DNA of 64,000 nucleotides from Bromus sterilis (GCA_950022295.1 OX465600.1:292251782-292315781), one strand, 5' to 3'; numbered from the stretch's first letter, positions 1-10,953 are shown. The notes: generated by a model not told the origin, from the letters alone. A program made the numbers and translations.

Positions 1-37
1 GGATTAAATACATGTTTCTTATTGCCATGCTAAACTT

Positions 38-964
38 TTGTGCCACATTTATGATTTTACTTGCTGTTCTAATATAGATCATAAACAACCCCCTTTCCAA
101 TGTGAGTTTAATGAAAATGAGATCTTATCTTCTTATGCTAAAGGTGTTTATGATTACTTTGATGTTGAAAAGATTGAAGAGTTTGTTGCTTTTAAAGGTG
201 CCTATGAGATTGCTTCTTTGATTGAAAAGTAGCACGATACTATTTTCGAGCCTGAAAACTTTGCAGTTCTTGCTTATTGCTTCGAGAATTATACTTCCAA
301 TTCTTATATTGAGGATTTTAAAAATAAAATGTTTGCTGCCCAAGAAGAGGCCAATGATTGCCTTGAGGAGGAATCCCATGATTCCGAGGACTCACTTGAA
401 ATATCCCTTTCTGAAAATTTCGATACTTGCTTTGTTGATGGCCAAGATGCCACTATGGATGATGCTGACAAAAATGAACTCTCTATAGTTCCTTATGTTA
501 AGCATGAAATTTTTGCTATTGCACCCACACTTGATTGTCCTATTATCCTTTTGAAACCTCCAACTCATATTCCGGAGAATTGTGCTCTTATCAAGGCTCA
601 TTGTGATGAGTTGCATTTATCTTATAATCCTAAAGACCGTGTTGAAAACTATACACGTGTGCTTGTAGTTCATGAACAACATGATTTATGTGATATTTAT
701 ATTCTTGATGTTGTTCATGATACTACTGAAAATTACTTTGAGAGAGGAAAGCTTGGTTGTAGAAACTTTCATATTAAAAAAACACCTCTCTTTATGATGA
801 AATTTTTGAAGTTGTTCTTGTTCCACCTTCCTATGCATGTCACTTTGTTCTTCTTTGATTTATTTTCTTACAAGATGCCTATGCATAGGAAGTGGGTTAG
901 ACTTAAATGTGTTTCATATTTGCTTCTTCATGCTCTCTTCTGCTTCAAAGTCTTATTCTTGTGA
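38..964 (+). pseudogene. Accessory ORF of the Gypsy element, one in-frame stop
   Basis: Two open stretches (38-232 and 329-964) are in the same frame. They are separated only by a TAG at 230-232, and translation continues sensibly through 233-328, so this is one reading frame of about 309 codons with a nonsense codon. The N-terminal two thirds are acidic (runs such as EEANDCLEEESHDSED). The C-terminal part is basic and hydrophobic, with repeated leucine/phenylalanine (for example MMKFLKLFLFHLPMHVTLFF), like one or two membrane segments. ORFs of this layout recur downstream of pol in Triticeae Gypsy families; their function is not known to me. The true start may lie left of 38. Not a host gene. 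Confidence 0.5.
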
Positions 965-3689
965 GAGCATCTTCTATAATCCTTAAGCCTAGCTTAAAGG
1001 CATAAAAGAAAGCGCTTTCGGGAGGCAGCCCGCAATGAATTTAGGTGTTTTCTTTTTTTGCTTTTTTTGTGTCTTGATTATTGTTACTACTGTAGCAAAA
1101 TCATTGTATCTTTATTTTTCAACTTTGTGCCAAGTTATAGCCTTTTACGGCAAGGGAAGTAAAAGTTGTGACATGCTGTCCAGAAAACAGATTCTGTCCT
1201 CGTGACCAGAAAAATTCCAGAAACATCCCAGTTCAACTTTTTGAGCTGAAATTTTTACAAAGTATGCTCTATACAATTACGAAACTTCCGTATGTTCTGA
1301 GTTTTTTTATTTGAGTTGCAGAAGTGCCCCTAAAAAATTCTTTACTATCTGTTGTTCTGTTTTTCACAGATTCTGCCCTGTTTTGTCTCTCCTAACTTTT
1401 GCAAACCTTAAGCTTGCTTTTTCTTTGCAAAAACTTTTTGGAACTCTTGAGAAACAGTATCTCTTCAAGAATATCTTTATATCCAGTGGAGAAAAATTAT
1501 TTATTAAGGGTACTAACCTCTCTAATCAGCTTATGATGAGTTATGTATGAAGGGAGTTTTCAAGTGTGCGATGGAAGATGATGGAAGAAGATCCAGGAGT
1601 GTCAAGCGCTCAAGCTTGGGGATGCCCCCATGCATCCCCAACAAATATTAAAGAAGACTCAAGCGTCTAATCTTGGGGATGCCTCCGTGCATCCCCTTCT
1701 CCATCAACAAATCATCAGTTCGTCCTTCGTCTCATTATATTTTTATCACTTCATGTGTTATGTGCTATGCTTGGAGCGTCTCGCTCTTAGGTTTTGTTTT
1801 TTGTTTTCTTTATCTTTGCTTGCTGTTCATAACAATTTAGATCCCTTCTTACTTTGTGTGGGAGAGAAACACGCTCCACTTTCAAAATCTAGAACACATC
1901 ATAGGATTCTTCATGCCTATCTTTTTGCTGTTGTGTGTTCTTTATCTTTTCATAGCTACTGCCATGTTTAGTTTTAGTATTAGTTTGTATTTAGCAAGAG
2001 CCTTGGATTTTGTTTAGTTTTTTGCTGGAACTCTTTTTAGTTTTCATGTTTATCTTGTTAAAGAGAGTTTGTTGTTGCACTGAGTTGTGTTTTGTCTTGA
2101 AAGTAGGTAATTAAGGTTGCTATTTAATTTTAGTAGTAGCTTGCAATAGTTTTGAGGTATTGTTATGAGTAATGTTTGGACTTTTGGTGTCAAGAGCTCT
2201 AGCCTATTAGTGATAGGTGTCGTATTTTGGGCAATCCGTGTTTATTTTCAAAACCTACAAAACTAGTTGAGAACTCTAGCTACTAGATGGATCACTACTC
2301 TTCTGAGGGGTCGAATATCAGAGAACACTCACGTACCATGAGTCGAGGATGCGCAAGGATAACCAAACCCCCATACACTCCTCCTCGGGGTACTTGTCTC
2401 TTTGTGAACCTCCTTATTAGATTGAGAGTTACCGATAATAAGTGCATGAGTTCTTCGGACTAATGTAAGTATTGAGAGTTGACACTTCCACCTTCCCATA
2501 TTTTGCTAGCCTTTCCCGTGCCGTGCATTACCTTCTTCTCACTCCGAGAGTTGGTGTCCACCTTCGCCGGTACATCCAAACCCTTGGCATGATACGCTCT
2601 GTCATTTTAAGCCTCCTTATATCCTTCCTCAAAACAGCCACCATACCTACCTATCAAGGCATTTCCATAGCCTTTCCGAGTTACATTGCCATGCAACTTC
2701 CACCTCTTCATGACTTGATCTTCATGTCATACATGTTCCTTCTACACTGGTAGAAGCATACATTGCATACATCATGATAGTTACATCTTCTTTATGATTT
2801 TGAGTACCTTGTAAAGTGTGAAAGATCTCCTTTACCTTCTTGTAAAATAGAGTGTTGCCCTTAAGTGAGGAAAAGATCCCAAAGTGGACACATTAAAAGA
2901 TCCCAAAGTGGACAAATGAGAGTTAAATAGAAAGAGCCACTGAGGCCACCAAAAAAATACAAAAAAGAGAAAAAAGAGAAAAAGAAATAAAAAGAGAGAA
3001 AGGGGCAACACTACTATCCTTTTGAGAGATCCACACTAGTACTCCCTTTATATCCTTGTACTCCATAGAGATGATCTTTATACATATAGTTTGGAGAGCT
3101 TCCTAGCTCGTATGTACACCCGTTGCATGGCAATCTCTACTCCTCACATCATATCTATCATTTGGCATCTCTTGCCTATGATTGTCCTCATTGATGTGAG
3201 CCTTTCTCATCCTTTTTGTCTTCCTCCTCCACCATATTTCTCTCTTTGTCATCCTAAGTGTCAACTTTCGTGCTTACGCTCATCCATTGCATGAGTGCTC
3301 AAAATATCGAAAAGGAGTGGATCAAATTGACTTGTACCTGGCTAGTGGTCTGGGGACGAGTCAAGATAAGATTCCAAAGAAGACCAAGTGTGAAACTTTA
3401 GTAGATTGAGTTCTCAACACAAAAATACGTTTTTCTCTTATTCCCTACCCCCCTTTTTGCACGCAAACACCATTTGGAGACATCTGAGTCACGGACAGCA
3501 AGATCTCTTGCATCTTTTGTTCTTTTGTTACTTGTTTCAATGCTAATATAGACTCTTGCATGTTATGACTTGAATTGAATCTCTAACCTTGCTTGCTTTA
3601 CTTTTCAAAGTTCTTATATGGTTGCTAGCATGTCACCACAGAAATTATGTTGTTATCATTTACCTACTTGAAGACGAGCAGGAATTAAG

Positions 3690-3697
3690 CTTGGGGA
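3690..3697 (+). other. Polypurine tract before the 3' LTR
   Basis: The sequence cttgggga sits immediately before the TGTTGATACG start of the LTR. This is the expected place for plus-strand priming. Short and slightly interrupted, so moderately supported. Confidence 0.5.
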
Positions 3698-5298
3698 TGT
3701 TGATACGTCCAAAAAGTATCTATAATTTCTGCTTGCTCCATGCATGTTTTGGGTGATATTGCTATGATCTAGATACACTTTCATACAATCTTGATCATAT
3801 TTGGACTAACCTATTAACTCAGTGCACCCCAGTGCCAGTTCCTGTTTTCTGTTGTTTTTCTATTTCAGTTTTCCCCCATATAAAAAGTGCCAGAAAAATT
3901 CGGGAAAATTCAGATAAAAAATCAGCGTAACGGAAGCTTCGAGAAGAGCCCGGGAGGGGCCAGAGGGGAGCCAGGGGGCCCAAGCGGCCACCCGGCGTAG
4001 CCCCACCCCTGGCCGCGCCAGGGGGGCGCTTGGGGACCCTGGCCCACCTCTGGCTGCCCCCCTTCGCCTATTTATAGACCGTCACGGGAAAACCCCAGAA
4101 GGGAACCCTATTCCGCGAAATCGCCTCTGTTCCGCCGCTGACGCGCTTCCAAGATCGGGAGCACCTGAAGACCTCTTCCCGGCACCCTGCCGGAGGGAGG
4201 ATTGACCTCCGGGAGTCTCCTCTCCACCATGGATGCTCCCCGGATGTCTTGTGGGTAGTTTTCCTTGGACCATGGGTCCGTGATCAGTAGCTATGTGATG
4301 TTCTCCTCCCCTCTTTGATCTTTATTGTTTAGACCTCGTGAGCTGCCCTACATGATCGAGGCACCTTTGTAATATTTCTGCAATTGCTATGTTGAGTTTG
4401 ATCGGATCTGATGGATTATGAGATTATGTTCAGATTCTGATAGAGTAATATATTTGGTTTCTATCTTTTATATTTTTGTTCCTAAATAATTCTTGCATGT
4501 TCTCCGTTGCTATTTATTGCTTTGGACAAGTAGTAGGTAGTGACTCCAAGAGGGAGCGTTGTGCTAGATTGTGGGTTCATGCCTCCCTGATGACACGCTT
4601 GAGTGACAGAAACATGAGTCTAGGGGATGTGTTGTTGCCACAAGGGGGATAACAACGGTGCTTGTGACCACGGTCACAAGGATTGTTTACTTTACGCAAA
4701 GTTCTTTTATTGCAGTTGTCTATTGCTTTGGGTTTACACTTTGGGTGGGGCTCGCAACTTAATACCAGCGAGATGTTCTGGATAGATATCTCAAGGTGGA
4801 TGATTAGTAGTAGATGCAGATGGATTTTGGTCTACTTATTTTGGCGTACTGCCCGTGCTTTTGAACCTCTTGCTTTCTTTTGTAGCATAGTTAGAATTGC
4901 GGGGCGTTCATAATCCGGTCAATTTCCTTTCTGTAATTTTTTTACCTCGCATAGCAGTTTTATCGTCTTTTGGGAGAGATACATCACTAGCGAACATCAC
5001 GTATCCCGGTCCATATCCTCATTACTGTTTCCAAGCTATCTTTACTTTTCTGCTTTTACTTGCTATCATTATCACTTGTGTTTTACCCTTTGTGAACAAC
5101 AAGACCGGAGAGATTGACAATCTCTCTGAACTTCGTTGGGAACAAAGTTATCTGTGTCTGTGTGCAGGTCCACGTCAGTCGCGCCCCTGACACCTACTTA
5201 TCATATCCGGATTCCTACGGGAGACAAACCTCGGTATCTTCACCGAGGGAAACTCGCTGCTGCACTGCATCACGCCTTCCACTTGGGGCTCACCAACG
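3698..5298 (+). mobile_element. 3' LTR of the Gypsy element
   Basis: It starts with TGTTGATACGTCC, a start common to several large Triticeae Gypsy families. It runs through a GC-rich block (about 3945-4070), a TATA-like 'cctatttatag' (about 4068) and a typical LTR tail, and ends near 'ggggctcaccaacg', where the canonical CA end appears mutated to CG. Length is about 1.6 kb. The left LTR and left target duplication lie outside the window, so the right boundary is inferred from the abrupt switch to MULE coding sequence. Short ORFs here (for example 4082-4273 on the minus strand) have no support. Confidence 0.65.
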
Positions 5299-6177
5299 AA
5301 GGGCGGGAAACCACTAAGCAAGTGGACGTAGAATTTTCCATGTGTCCTCCCCTAACAAAAAGAAAGGCTGGCAGGCCTAAAGAGAGCAGATTCAAGGCAT
5401 GGTTTGAGAGAGGTGGGAGTAGTAAAAAAGGGAAGGGAAAGAAGGATGCAAAACCAAAAAGGACCCAAAAAGGTAACAAAAATAGATGCAAATTGTGCCA
5501 GGAACTTGGGCACCGAGCTGGATCTTCCAAGTGTTGTTACACTCCTGAAAGGCCAAAGTATGTGTGCTAATGTTTTTTATGTTTACTATTTGGCTACATT
5601 TTTCAATTACAAACCAATTGACATGCTTAATTTTTTTAGGAGGAAAGCGTGCAGCTGAGCCCTTGTTGTTGAAGATTGATGGCCAAAGAAAAAGGCAAGA
5701 GGCAATGGCTCTAGAAAAAAGAGAAGTTTTGCTGAAACCATGCACATTGAACCAGACTTGGATGAGCTGGTGCAAAATGAAGATGTGGTCCAAAATGAGC
5801 AAGACTTTGATGTGTTGCTGCAAAATCAAGATGTGGTGCAAAATGAGCAAGACTTGGATGTGCTGTTGCAAAATGAGCAAGATATGGACGTTCTGTTGCC
5901 AAATGAAGATCTTCCAGCTGATGTTGTGCAAGCTGACCCTATGTTGGAAGTTGTGTTGCCTACCTCTGTTTTTCCAGCAGATGTGGTGCCAACTGAGCCG
6001 ATGTTAGAAGTTGTGTTGCCTACCCCTGTTTTTCCAGCAGATGTGGTGCCAGCAGATGATATTCCAGCTGATCCAGTGATGAAAACCAAGAGCTTGAGTG
6101 AACTGGGTGTACTGGTAAACAGAAGCACTGATAAAAAAAAGAACAAATCGAGTGGTAAGAAGAAGCTGAAGTGAACT
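5299..6177 (+). pseudogene. MULE (MuDR-type) transposase, C-terminal remnant
   Basis: The frame ending at 5570 carries the typical tail of plant MuDR transposases: a PPLTKRKAGRPKESR basic block (AT-hook-like GRPK), then a lysine-rich stretch, then a CCHC zinc knuckle (CKLCQELGH...C). The catalytic and SWIM parts are missing because the Gypsy 3' LTR begins exactly to the left. A likely intron starts with GT near 5560 and ends at a TTTTTTTAG near 5639. A last exon follows in the frame of 5680-6174, though TGA codons at 5656 and 5677 mean the junction is degenerate or uses a later acceptor. The tail encodes acidic repeats and ends in a lysine-rich segment. Truncated and non-functional as a transposase. 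Confidence 0.75.
5755..6062 (+). repeat. Two in-frame minisatellites in the MULE tail
   Basis: From about 5770 to 5905 an imperfect unit coding for QNEQDxDVLLQNE-like peptides repeats four times. From about 5938 to 6062 a 60-bp unit (peptide PMLEVVLPTxVFPADVVP) occurs twice with few changes. All indels keep frame, so the repeat probably expanded while the ORF was coding. Confidence 0.75.
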
Positions 6178-6552
6178 GGGTGTTGTACTATGCTATAGAA
6201 TAAAACCTTGCCTGAAATTGAAATTTGTGTAATTGTATTTTTCATATGATATGTATTTGTGTAATACTATTCAAGTTTGAGACAAAATTCAAGTTCGAGA
6301 CAAAATTCAAATTTGAGCCGAAATTCAAATTTGAAGTTATTTGGTATGTGGTATGGTGTTACAATGATTTCTGGACTATTACACATGTTAGGTGATTAAT
6401 CGGAGAACTTTTATTATGTGAAACTTTGGACATGTAAAATGTGCTCCAAATGAGCTCCAAAACCCCCTCCAAGCCCCCCTCAAAAGCCCCATTTGTAAGC
6501 AAGTTTTTTTTTGACCTTCTCCAAATGAGCCAAAAAATGAAACTTGACATTT
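6178..6552. other. MULE 3' flank, no gene seen
   Basis: AT-rich sequence with three short direct repeats built on 'gacaaaattcaa' near 6280-6335, and C-rich runs (ccccctcc, cccccct) near 6463-6485. A terminal inverted repeat for the MULE could lie here or further right, but its partner end is outside the window and cannot be paired. Confidence 0.4.
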
Positions 6553-7030
6553 TAGTCACATAGAATGATGATTGACACAAGTTATATATATTTTTGAATT
6601 TTTTTGAATTAGTTACACTCAACCCTAACTTTTGAAAACCGTACAACCTCATACGTGATAACCATCTTTCGTGAAGGCTTTTTCATGAAAAACTTCATAG
6701 TCCTTTCTTATTTTTCCTAGCAAGCTAGTCACATCTAATGATGATTGGCACAAGTTTTATATTTTTTTGAATTTTTTTGAATTAGTTACACTCAACCCTA
6801 ACTTTTGAAAACCGTACAACCTCGTACATGATAGCCATCTTTTGTGAAGGGTTTTTCATGAGAAACTTCATAGTCCAAGTTTCTTATTTTTCCTAGCAAC
6901 CTAGTCACATCTAGTGATGATTGGAACAAGTTTTATATTTTTTTGATTTTTTTAATTAGTTATGCTCTACCCTAACCCTTGAAAACCTCTCAAAACCCCT
7001 CAAAACCCCACCAAACCCCCTCAAAACCCT
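6553..7030 (+). repeat. 176-bp tandem repeat, 2.7 copies
   Basis: Units begin at 6553, 6728 and 6904 with 'gtcacat(c/a)(t/g)a..gatgattg', continue through 'gaatttttttgaattagtta' and 'cctaacttttgaaaacc', and (in the first two) end 'ttatttttcctagcaa'. The third unit is cut after about 125 bp and runs into a 'caaaacccct'-rich segment. Copies 1 and 2 are highly alike. Confidence 0.85.
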
Positions 7031-7634
7031 ACACTAGTCCGCACCGTTGGATCATCGTGAATGGACGATTTTGATCGCGCACTAGGGCTACGTCAGCGAT
7101 CCGTGTACTACACTCTGATTGGCTGGCATTTTTATTGCTTTTTTTGGCAGCTGGACGAGAAGACCTGGCGGGGCACGCATGCGTTGTTGGGCTTAATTAA
7201 AAGCGGCCCACTCTTTTATCCGTTGGACTTTGCAGTGTAGCGATCTATGCATGCGCGTAGCCTTGCGCTGGCCGCCCCAGCCGACGGTGCATGCCGCATG
7301 CATGCGCATCGAGCACGCCCGACGCCCGACGCAGCATGCACGCAGCAGCGCAGTCATCTTTCGACGCGTTTTCATTGCTCCTGTGCGACGTCGTTTTAAT
7401 TGCTCCTGTGCTAAATGTGTACACAGTCGATGCCCCCTCGATGCCAAGCGGTAGCCGTTTCACAGTCGATGCAATTACTATACCACGATGGAGAGGAGGA
7501 AATGGTGCACCACGGCTATTTATGCACCCCCTAGCATCATCTCTTTCTCACTCTTCTCCTACCCAATCTTCTCATCTTCACCCACTCTTCTTCTTCATCT
7601 TCGAGTCCATCTTCTCCACCTCTCACGCCCGAAG
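7031..7634 (+). promoter_or_regulatory. Putative promoter and 5' UTR of the 7635-8036 gene
   Basis: A TATA-like ctatttat lies at 7516-7523 and a pyrimidine-rich leader (tctttctcactcttctcct, about 7540-7625) leads to the ATG at 7635. This is a standard layout for a grass gene. GC-rich sequence at 7225-7345 is rich in 'gcatgc' motifs. Overlapping short ORFs on both strands here (7193-7463) contradict each other and are not supported. Confidence 0.45.
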
Positions 7635-8036
7635 ATGAAGTACAACGGGATGACCTACCGTGTGCTGCCCACCGTCCCCGAGATGCTCTACCCTCCCGGT
7701 GTCCAGGTGGAGAACACCCTACGGGTGTGGGCGATCTCGAGGTGGAGGGGTGCAAGGGAGCTCACCGAGTACTTCCTCTCCGCTGGCTACCGCCACCTCC
7801 CAAGGGGTTCTCCGGTGATGTTCCGCGTGGAAGAGTTGACCAACAATGGCTATCCCGTTGGCCTTATTGTGAGGTTCACCAACCGCTTCGATGCCTACCA
7901 CCTCCTCGGTCTTGTTTTTTGGTGTGGATACGAGTTCATTACATTCACCACATACAACATCTTCACTGATGTGGACGGCATCTTCCCCAACAGCAGCATG
8001 CACACTCTCCCGTACCGCACCGACGACGACGAGTGA
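7635..8036 (+). CDS. Small orphan protein, 133 aa
   Basis: An uninterrupted single-exon frame starts at ATG 7635 in good plant context (gaagATGaag) and ends at TGA 8034-8036. An upstream in-frame ATG at 7488 would fall inside the pyrimidine-rich leader, so I prefer 7635. The protein is mixed alpha/beta in character with many aromatic residues (YRVLPTVPEMLYPPG near the start, FWCGYEFITFTTYNIF near residues 96-111) and ends in an acidic DDDE. There is no signal peptide or clear membrane span, and I do not recognise a domain. A TATA-like box sits 112 bp upstream. It lies between a MULE transposase remnant and a GRF zinc-finger gene, so it may be transposon cargo or a low-copy grass gene. Codon third positions are C/G-rich, unlike the flanks, which supports real coding. 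Confidence 0.6.
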   Translation: MKYNGMTYRVLPTVPEMLYPPGVQVENTLRVWAISRWRGARELTEYFLSAGYRHLPRGSPVMFRVEELTNNGYPVGLIVRFTNRFDAYHLLGLVFWCGYEFITFTTYNIFTDVDGIFPNSSMHTLPYRTDDDE

Positions 8037-8333
8037 AGGAGTTGGGCGCCTTGGAGGAGTTTTCCTTGGAGGATCTTGGAGTAGTCGGTCTATGTGTCGT
8101 GTTATCTAGGTGTCGTGTTATCTTATTTTATCTATGTCGTGTTGGGTTGATCTATCTAGCTATATAAGTTGTAATGGTACTATCTATGTCGTGCTTAGGT
8201 TGATCTATCGGTTTATGTAATGCCCTATCTAGTTAATGCAACGCTACTATTTATGTTATATATTGATGTTCTATCTAGTTCATGTTTGTTGAGCACCAAG
8301 AGCTTTTTAAATGGTCAAACAAAAAACTTGCAT

Positions 8334-8488
8334 CCTATCTAATTTAGTTCATGTAAGAATGTATGCATGTTAATTCATGCATGCATGTTCTATCTACTTT
8401 AGTTCATGTAAGAATGCATGCATGTTCTATCTAATTTAGTTCAAGTAAGAATGCATGCATTTTTTATCTAATTTAGTTCAAGTAAGCA
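8334..8488 (+). repeat. Short tandem repeat in the 3' flank, four copies
   Basis: The phrase 'ctatcta(a/c)tttagttca(t/a)gtaag' recurs at about 8335, 8391, 8428 and 8467, with 'aatgcatgcat' between. It is probably in the 3' untranslated or downstream region of the 7635 gene. Confidence 0.7.
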
Positions 8489-9075
8489 TACAAAAAATAT
8501 ATAAAATAAATAAATCACAATACATACATGTGTTCATGCAGCCGTGCATGAATGGATCTATCTATCCTCCTATAAAAATGATTCAAATAATTTAATGTAT
8601 CACATAATGTTTTATCGATTTACATTTATGTATCAAAAAATGATCCATCACAAAATGGGCACGACCTTTTTTTTATCGAAGCAACATGGGTGCACCAAAC
8701 GGGTAGGCCTGTTTTCTATTTGGGCCTGCTTCTTCTCACAGTCCTCATCAGCCCACGATCCAATAACGCTTTTTTACCATGAACTCTGCACCTCCACTCT
8801 GTTAACTGAAGAATTGTTGCACTTTATGAATTGCTACATTTTTCATCAATCGCTGCATTTTATGCATAAAATAATCCATGGACTAACTAGAATTGTAACT
8901 AAGAATATCATTACAAAAACAGGAAGGTTTTTCTTCACATAAATTCAAATTCAGCTTACAAATGATCCCTGACTAACTGAAACTACTAGCTAGACACAAT
9001 AACTGAAACTTGGACCCCTGAAACTAGCTTGACACACTAACTGAAACTCTAACGATTTGGGACCCCTAACAATTT
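8489..9075. other. Non-coding, nothing recognised
   Basis: AT-rich sequence between the two small genes. A 132-codon open frame at 8544-8942 has no coding look (rich in H, F, S, Y; no domain). Repeats of 'ctaactgaaact' occur near 8975-9050. Confidence 0.4.
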
Positions 9076-9668
9076 CTAGTGATTAATGAACATCAAGTAA
9101 AAGAAACCCATAGCAATGACACAAGAATAAAATGCTCCAGCCATCATATTTGCTTGCTGCTTCGAATCGATCAGCTGCTTTAGTTGCTTGCCCATTTTCT
9201 TCAATTCACACCCCAGCTCAGCTTGCCCACAGCAATGACCTGCTCTGTCCGCCAAATGGGGGGCGTGTTCCATAGCAAGAGGTGCCCCAAAATTGAGCCC
9301 TTGGGTTGATTCCTCCAATTTCAACCTCTCAACGTAGTCATCTAGCCACTCGAAATACCCGCATTTCTTCAGAACCTGAAAAACAGGGGTCGGCGACGCA
9401 TGAACCCTAGATCCACCGCCCAAATTCGACGAAAAAAGAAATAAATCGGGAGAAATTAGACCATACGATTGGTGAAGTAGACAGATCTAACATGCCCCGG
9501 CTGTGGCCTGCTCAAGCATTTCACGAAGTCGCGCCCACAGTTGCCATTTTCTTCCTTCACACAAGTCAGTCGCTTTAGAGGCTCCATGCGTGGGCAATCG
9601 GGGCATCTTGTCAGCGGCACTGGACCGTACTGCTTCCATTGGCGGGAGGCCGAGGTTGAGCTAGACAT
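9076..9668 (-). CDS. GRF-type zinc-finger protein with C-terminal membrane segment
   Basis: Two exons on the minus strand: exon 1 is 9668-9492 (59 codons, ATG at 9668-9666) and exon 2 is 9375-9076 (99 codons plus stop). The intron is 9491-9376 with donor GTTAGA, acceptor TTTTTCAG and phase 0, giving 158 aa. The joined frame has the GRF zinc-finger pattern: CPDC at 22-25, GRDF at 45-48, Cys51, and Cys64 in CGYFEW, with the intron splitting the finger. A helical basic/polar region (ELKKMGKQLKQLIDSKQQ) follows, then a hydrophobic stretch over the last 22 residues, probably a membrane anchor. Known GRF fingers bind single-stranded nucleic acid in some proteins. Stand-alone GRF-plus-membrane proteins are numerous in wheat-like genomes and their role is unclear. 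Both splice sites and all metal ligands are intact. Confidence 0.75.
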
Positions 9669-10090
9669 CACTCGTCGGCGGCGCGCTTCCTCGCCGGAGA
9701 AGAGGAAGAAGAAGGAGGGGAAAGGAGGAAGGACAAGCAATGGGGGGATGGGCTGGCTCGGGCTCGTGGCTGGCTCGGGTCGGGGCACGCTGATGAGCAC
9801 GACCATGCTTATGTGGATAAGTTGTGGATCCCGCACACATGAGAGCAAGTGGTGGGTCTCATGTTGATGTGGATAACTGGTGGGCCCTACGTGTCATAAC
9901 TCAAATCCCTAATACCTTGAATTTTTCATTTTATGGTTAAACAGAGCCATGTCGCATTGCAGCTATTGTTTGCTTCAAAGATGTCGCACTAGAGCAATTG
10001 TGATCAACTATGTCGCAATCGTTCCATTCCGCGTCAAATGTGTCGCACAGGAGCTATTGACCCCTTCCCCTTGCTCCCGCTTTTCTTCTT
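9669..10090 (-). promoter_or_regulatory. 5' flank of the GRF gene with short direct repeats
   Basis: Upstream of the GRF start are two related copies of 'atgtggataa..tggtgg(g/a)' near 9811-9840 and 9864-9898. Further out, four irregular repeats begin 'tgtcgca' (about 9950, 9980, 10010, 10040). No clear TATA box was found. Confidence 0.35.
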
Positions 10091-10834
10091 CTTGGTCATC
10101 TGGTTGGTCGCCGGGGTTTTCCGACGAATACGTTCTCCGAGCCGGTACCAGCACGCTTCACGCAGACCGGCATGTTCTCAACTACCGGTCTCCACGAACC
10201 CTCGTCGCTCGCCATCGCTAATCACCGCGATTTCGTTGTGTTTGTAGTGGATGCGTTTGGGGAGTGGGATAGAGGAGGCGACGGGCCGGTGTCTCCTCTA
10301 AGTATACTAGATGATTCCCCGCACGTGTTGCGGAACTTTTTTGCAAAATATTTTAGTGAAAATGTTTTGTTAAATGAAGCATGTATATTTGAAATAATAA
10401 CTTTTGTACTAATATATGAATTTAATATAAATATTATAATAAAATAAAAATTCGCATGCATGCATGTTGCATGTGAGTTTTTATTATGCATAGTTGCATA
10501 TTGAGGTGAGTCTTTCTCATGCATGTTGAATGATAATGTGACATGCTTGCATGTTGAGAGAAATATATTAGTGGAGGGTGATGTGACATGCATGATGAGG
10601 TGGAGTGTGTGCATGTTGAAAAAATTGGAAATAGTGGGAACAATTTTTTAAGAATATAAGATAGGCCATGGAGGATGGAAACCTATTGCTCGATGGAACA
10701 CGAGTCGGACTCTATGGCGATTCGGCGCCCACTAGCCACTAGTCGAACTCCGATTCCGTCATAAATAAAGCCAGATACTCCATCTTGGCATTCATGGACA
10801 CGTTGTTCCAGCAACCCGGCAACCCAGATCGGTT
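10091..10834. other. Unassigned sequence, no supported gene
   Basis: 10091-10320 is GC-rich with several overlapping short open frames, none of which resembles a family I know. 10440-10630 is built from 'catgcatg' and 'gcatgttga' phrases, possibly a transposon subterminal region. No ends could be paired. Confidence 0.35.
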
Positions 10835-10919
10835 AGAGTTGCTTTAACGTTTACGTTCAAAAATAAAAAAAAGAGTTGCTTTAACGTTTACGTTCAAAAA
10901 AAAAGAGTTGCTTTAACGT
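10835..10919 (+). repeat. Minisatellite, three copies
   Basis: 'agagttgctttaacg' starts at 10835, 10872 and 10904. The first two copies continue with 'tttacgttcaa' and a variable A-run. The repeat sits 35 bp left of a Mutator-type element. Confidence 0.85.
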
Positions 10920-10953
10920 AGTGTTCCTTCCGCCATGTCTCTAGATTTATCTA

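Larger units (their letters stand above)
1..3697 (+). mobile_element. Gypsy-type LTR retrotransposon, 3' internal region
   Basis: This stretch lies directly upstream of a recognisable 3' LTR and ends in a short purine-rich tract (3690-3697), so it is the 3' internal part of an LTR element. It holds an accessory ORF (38-964), then long non-coding sequence. An A/G-rich stretch (about 2950-3003) and the phrase 'cttggggatgcc', repeated near 1615-1690 and echoed at the tract, are typical of long Triticeae Gypsy elements. Gag and pol are not in the window and would lie to the left. I see no other gene between 965 and 3697; the short ORFs there have no family resemblance I know. Confidence 0.7.

Noticed and set aside
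5392..5931. 179-codon minus-strand frame with repeated 'ILLILQQHI' text
   Set aside because: It is the antisense of the MULE zinc knuckle and its in-frame repeats, which explain it fully.
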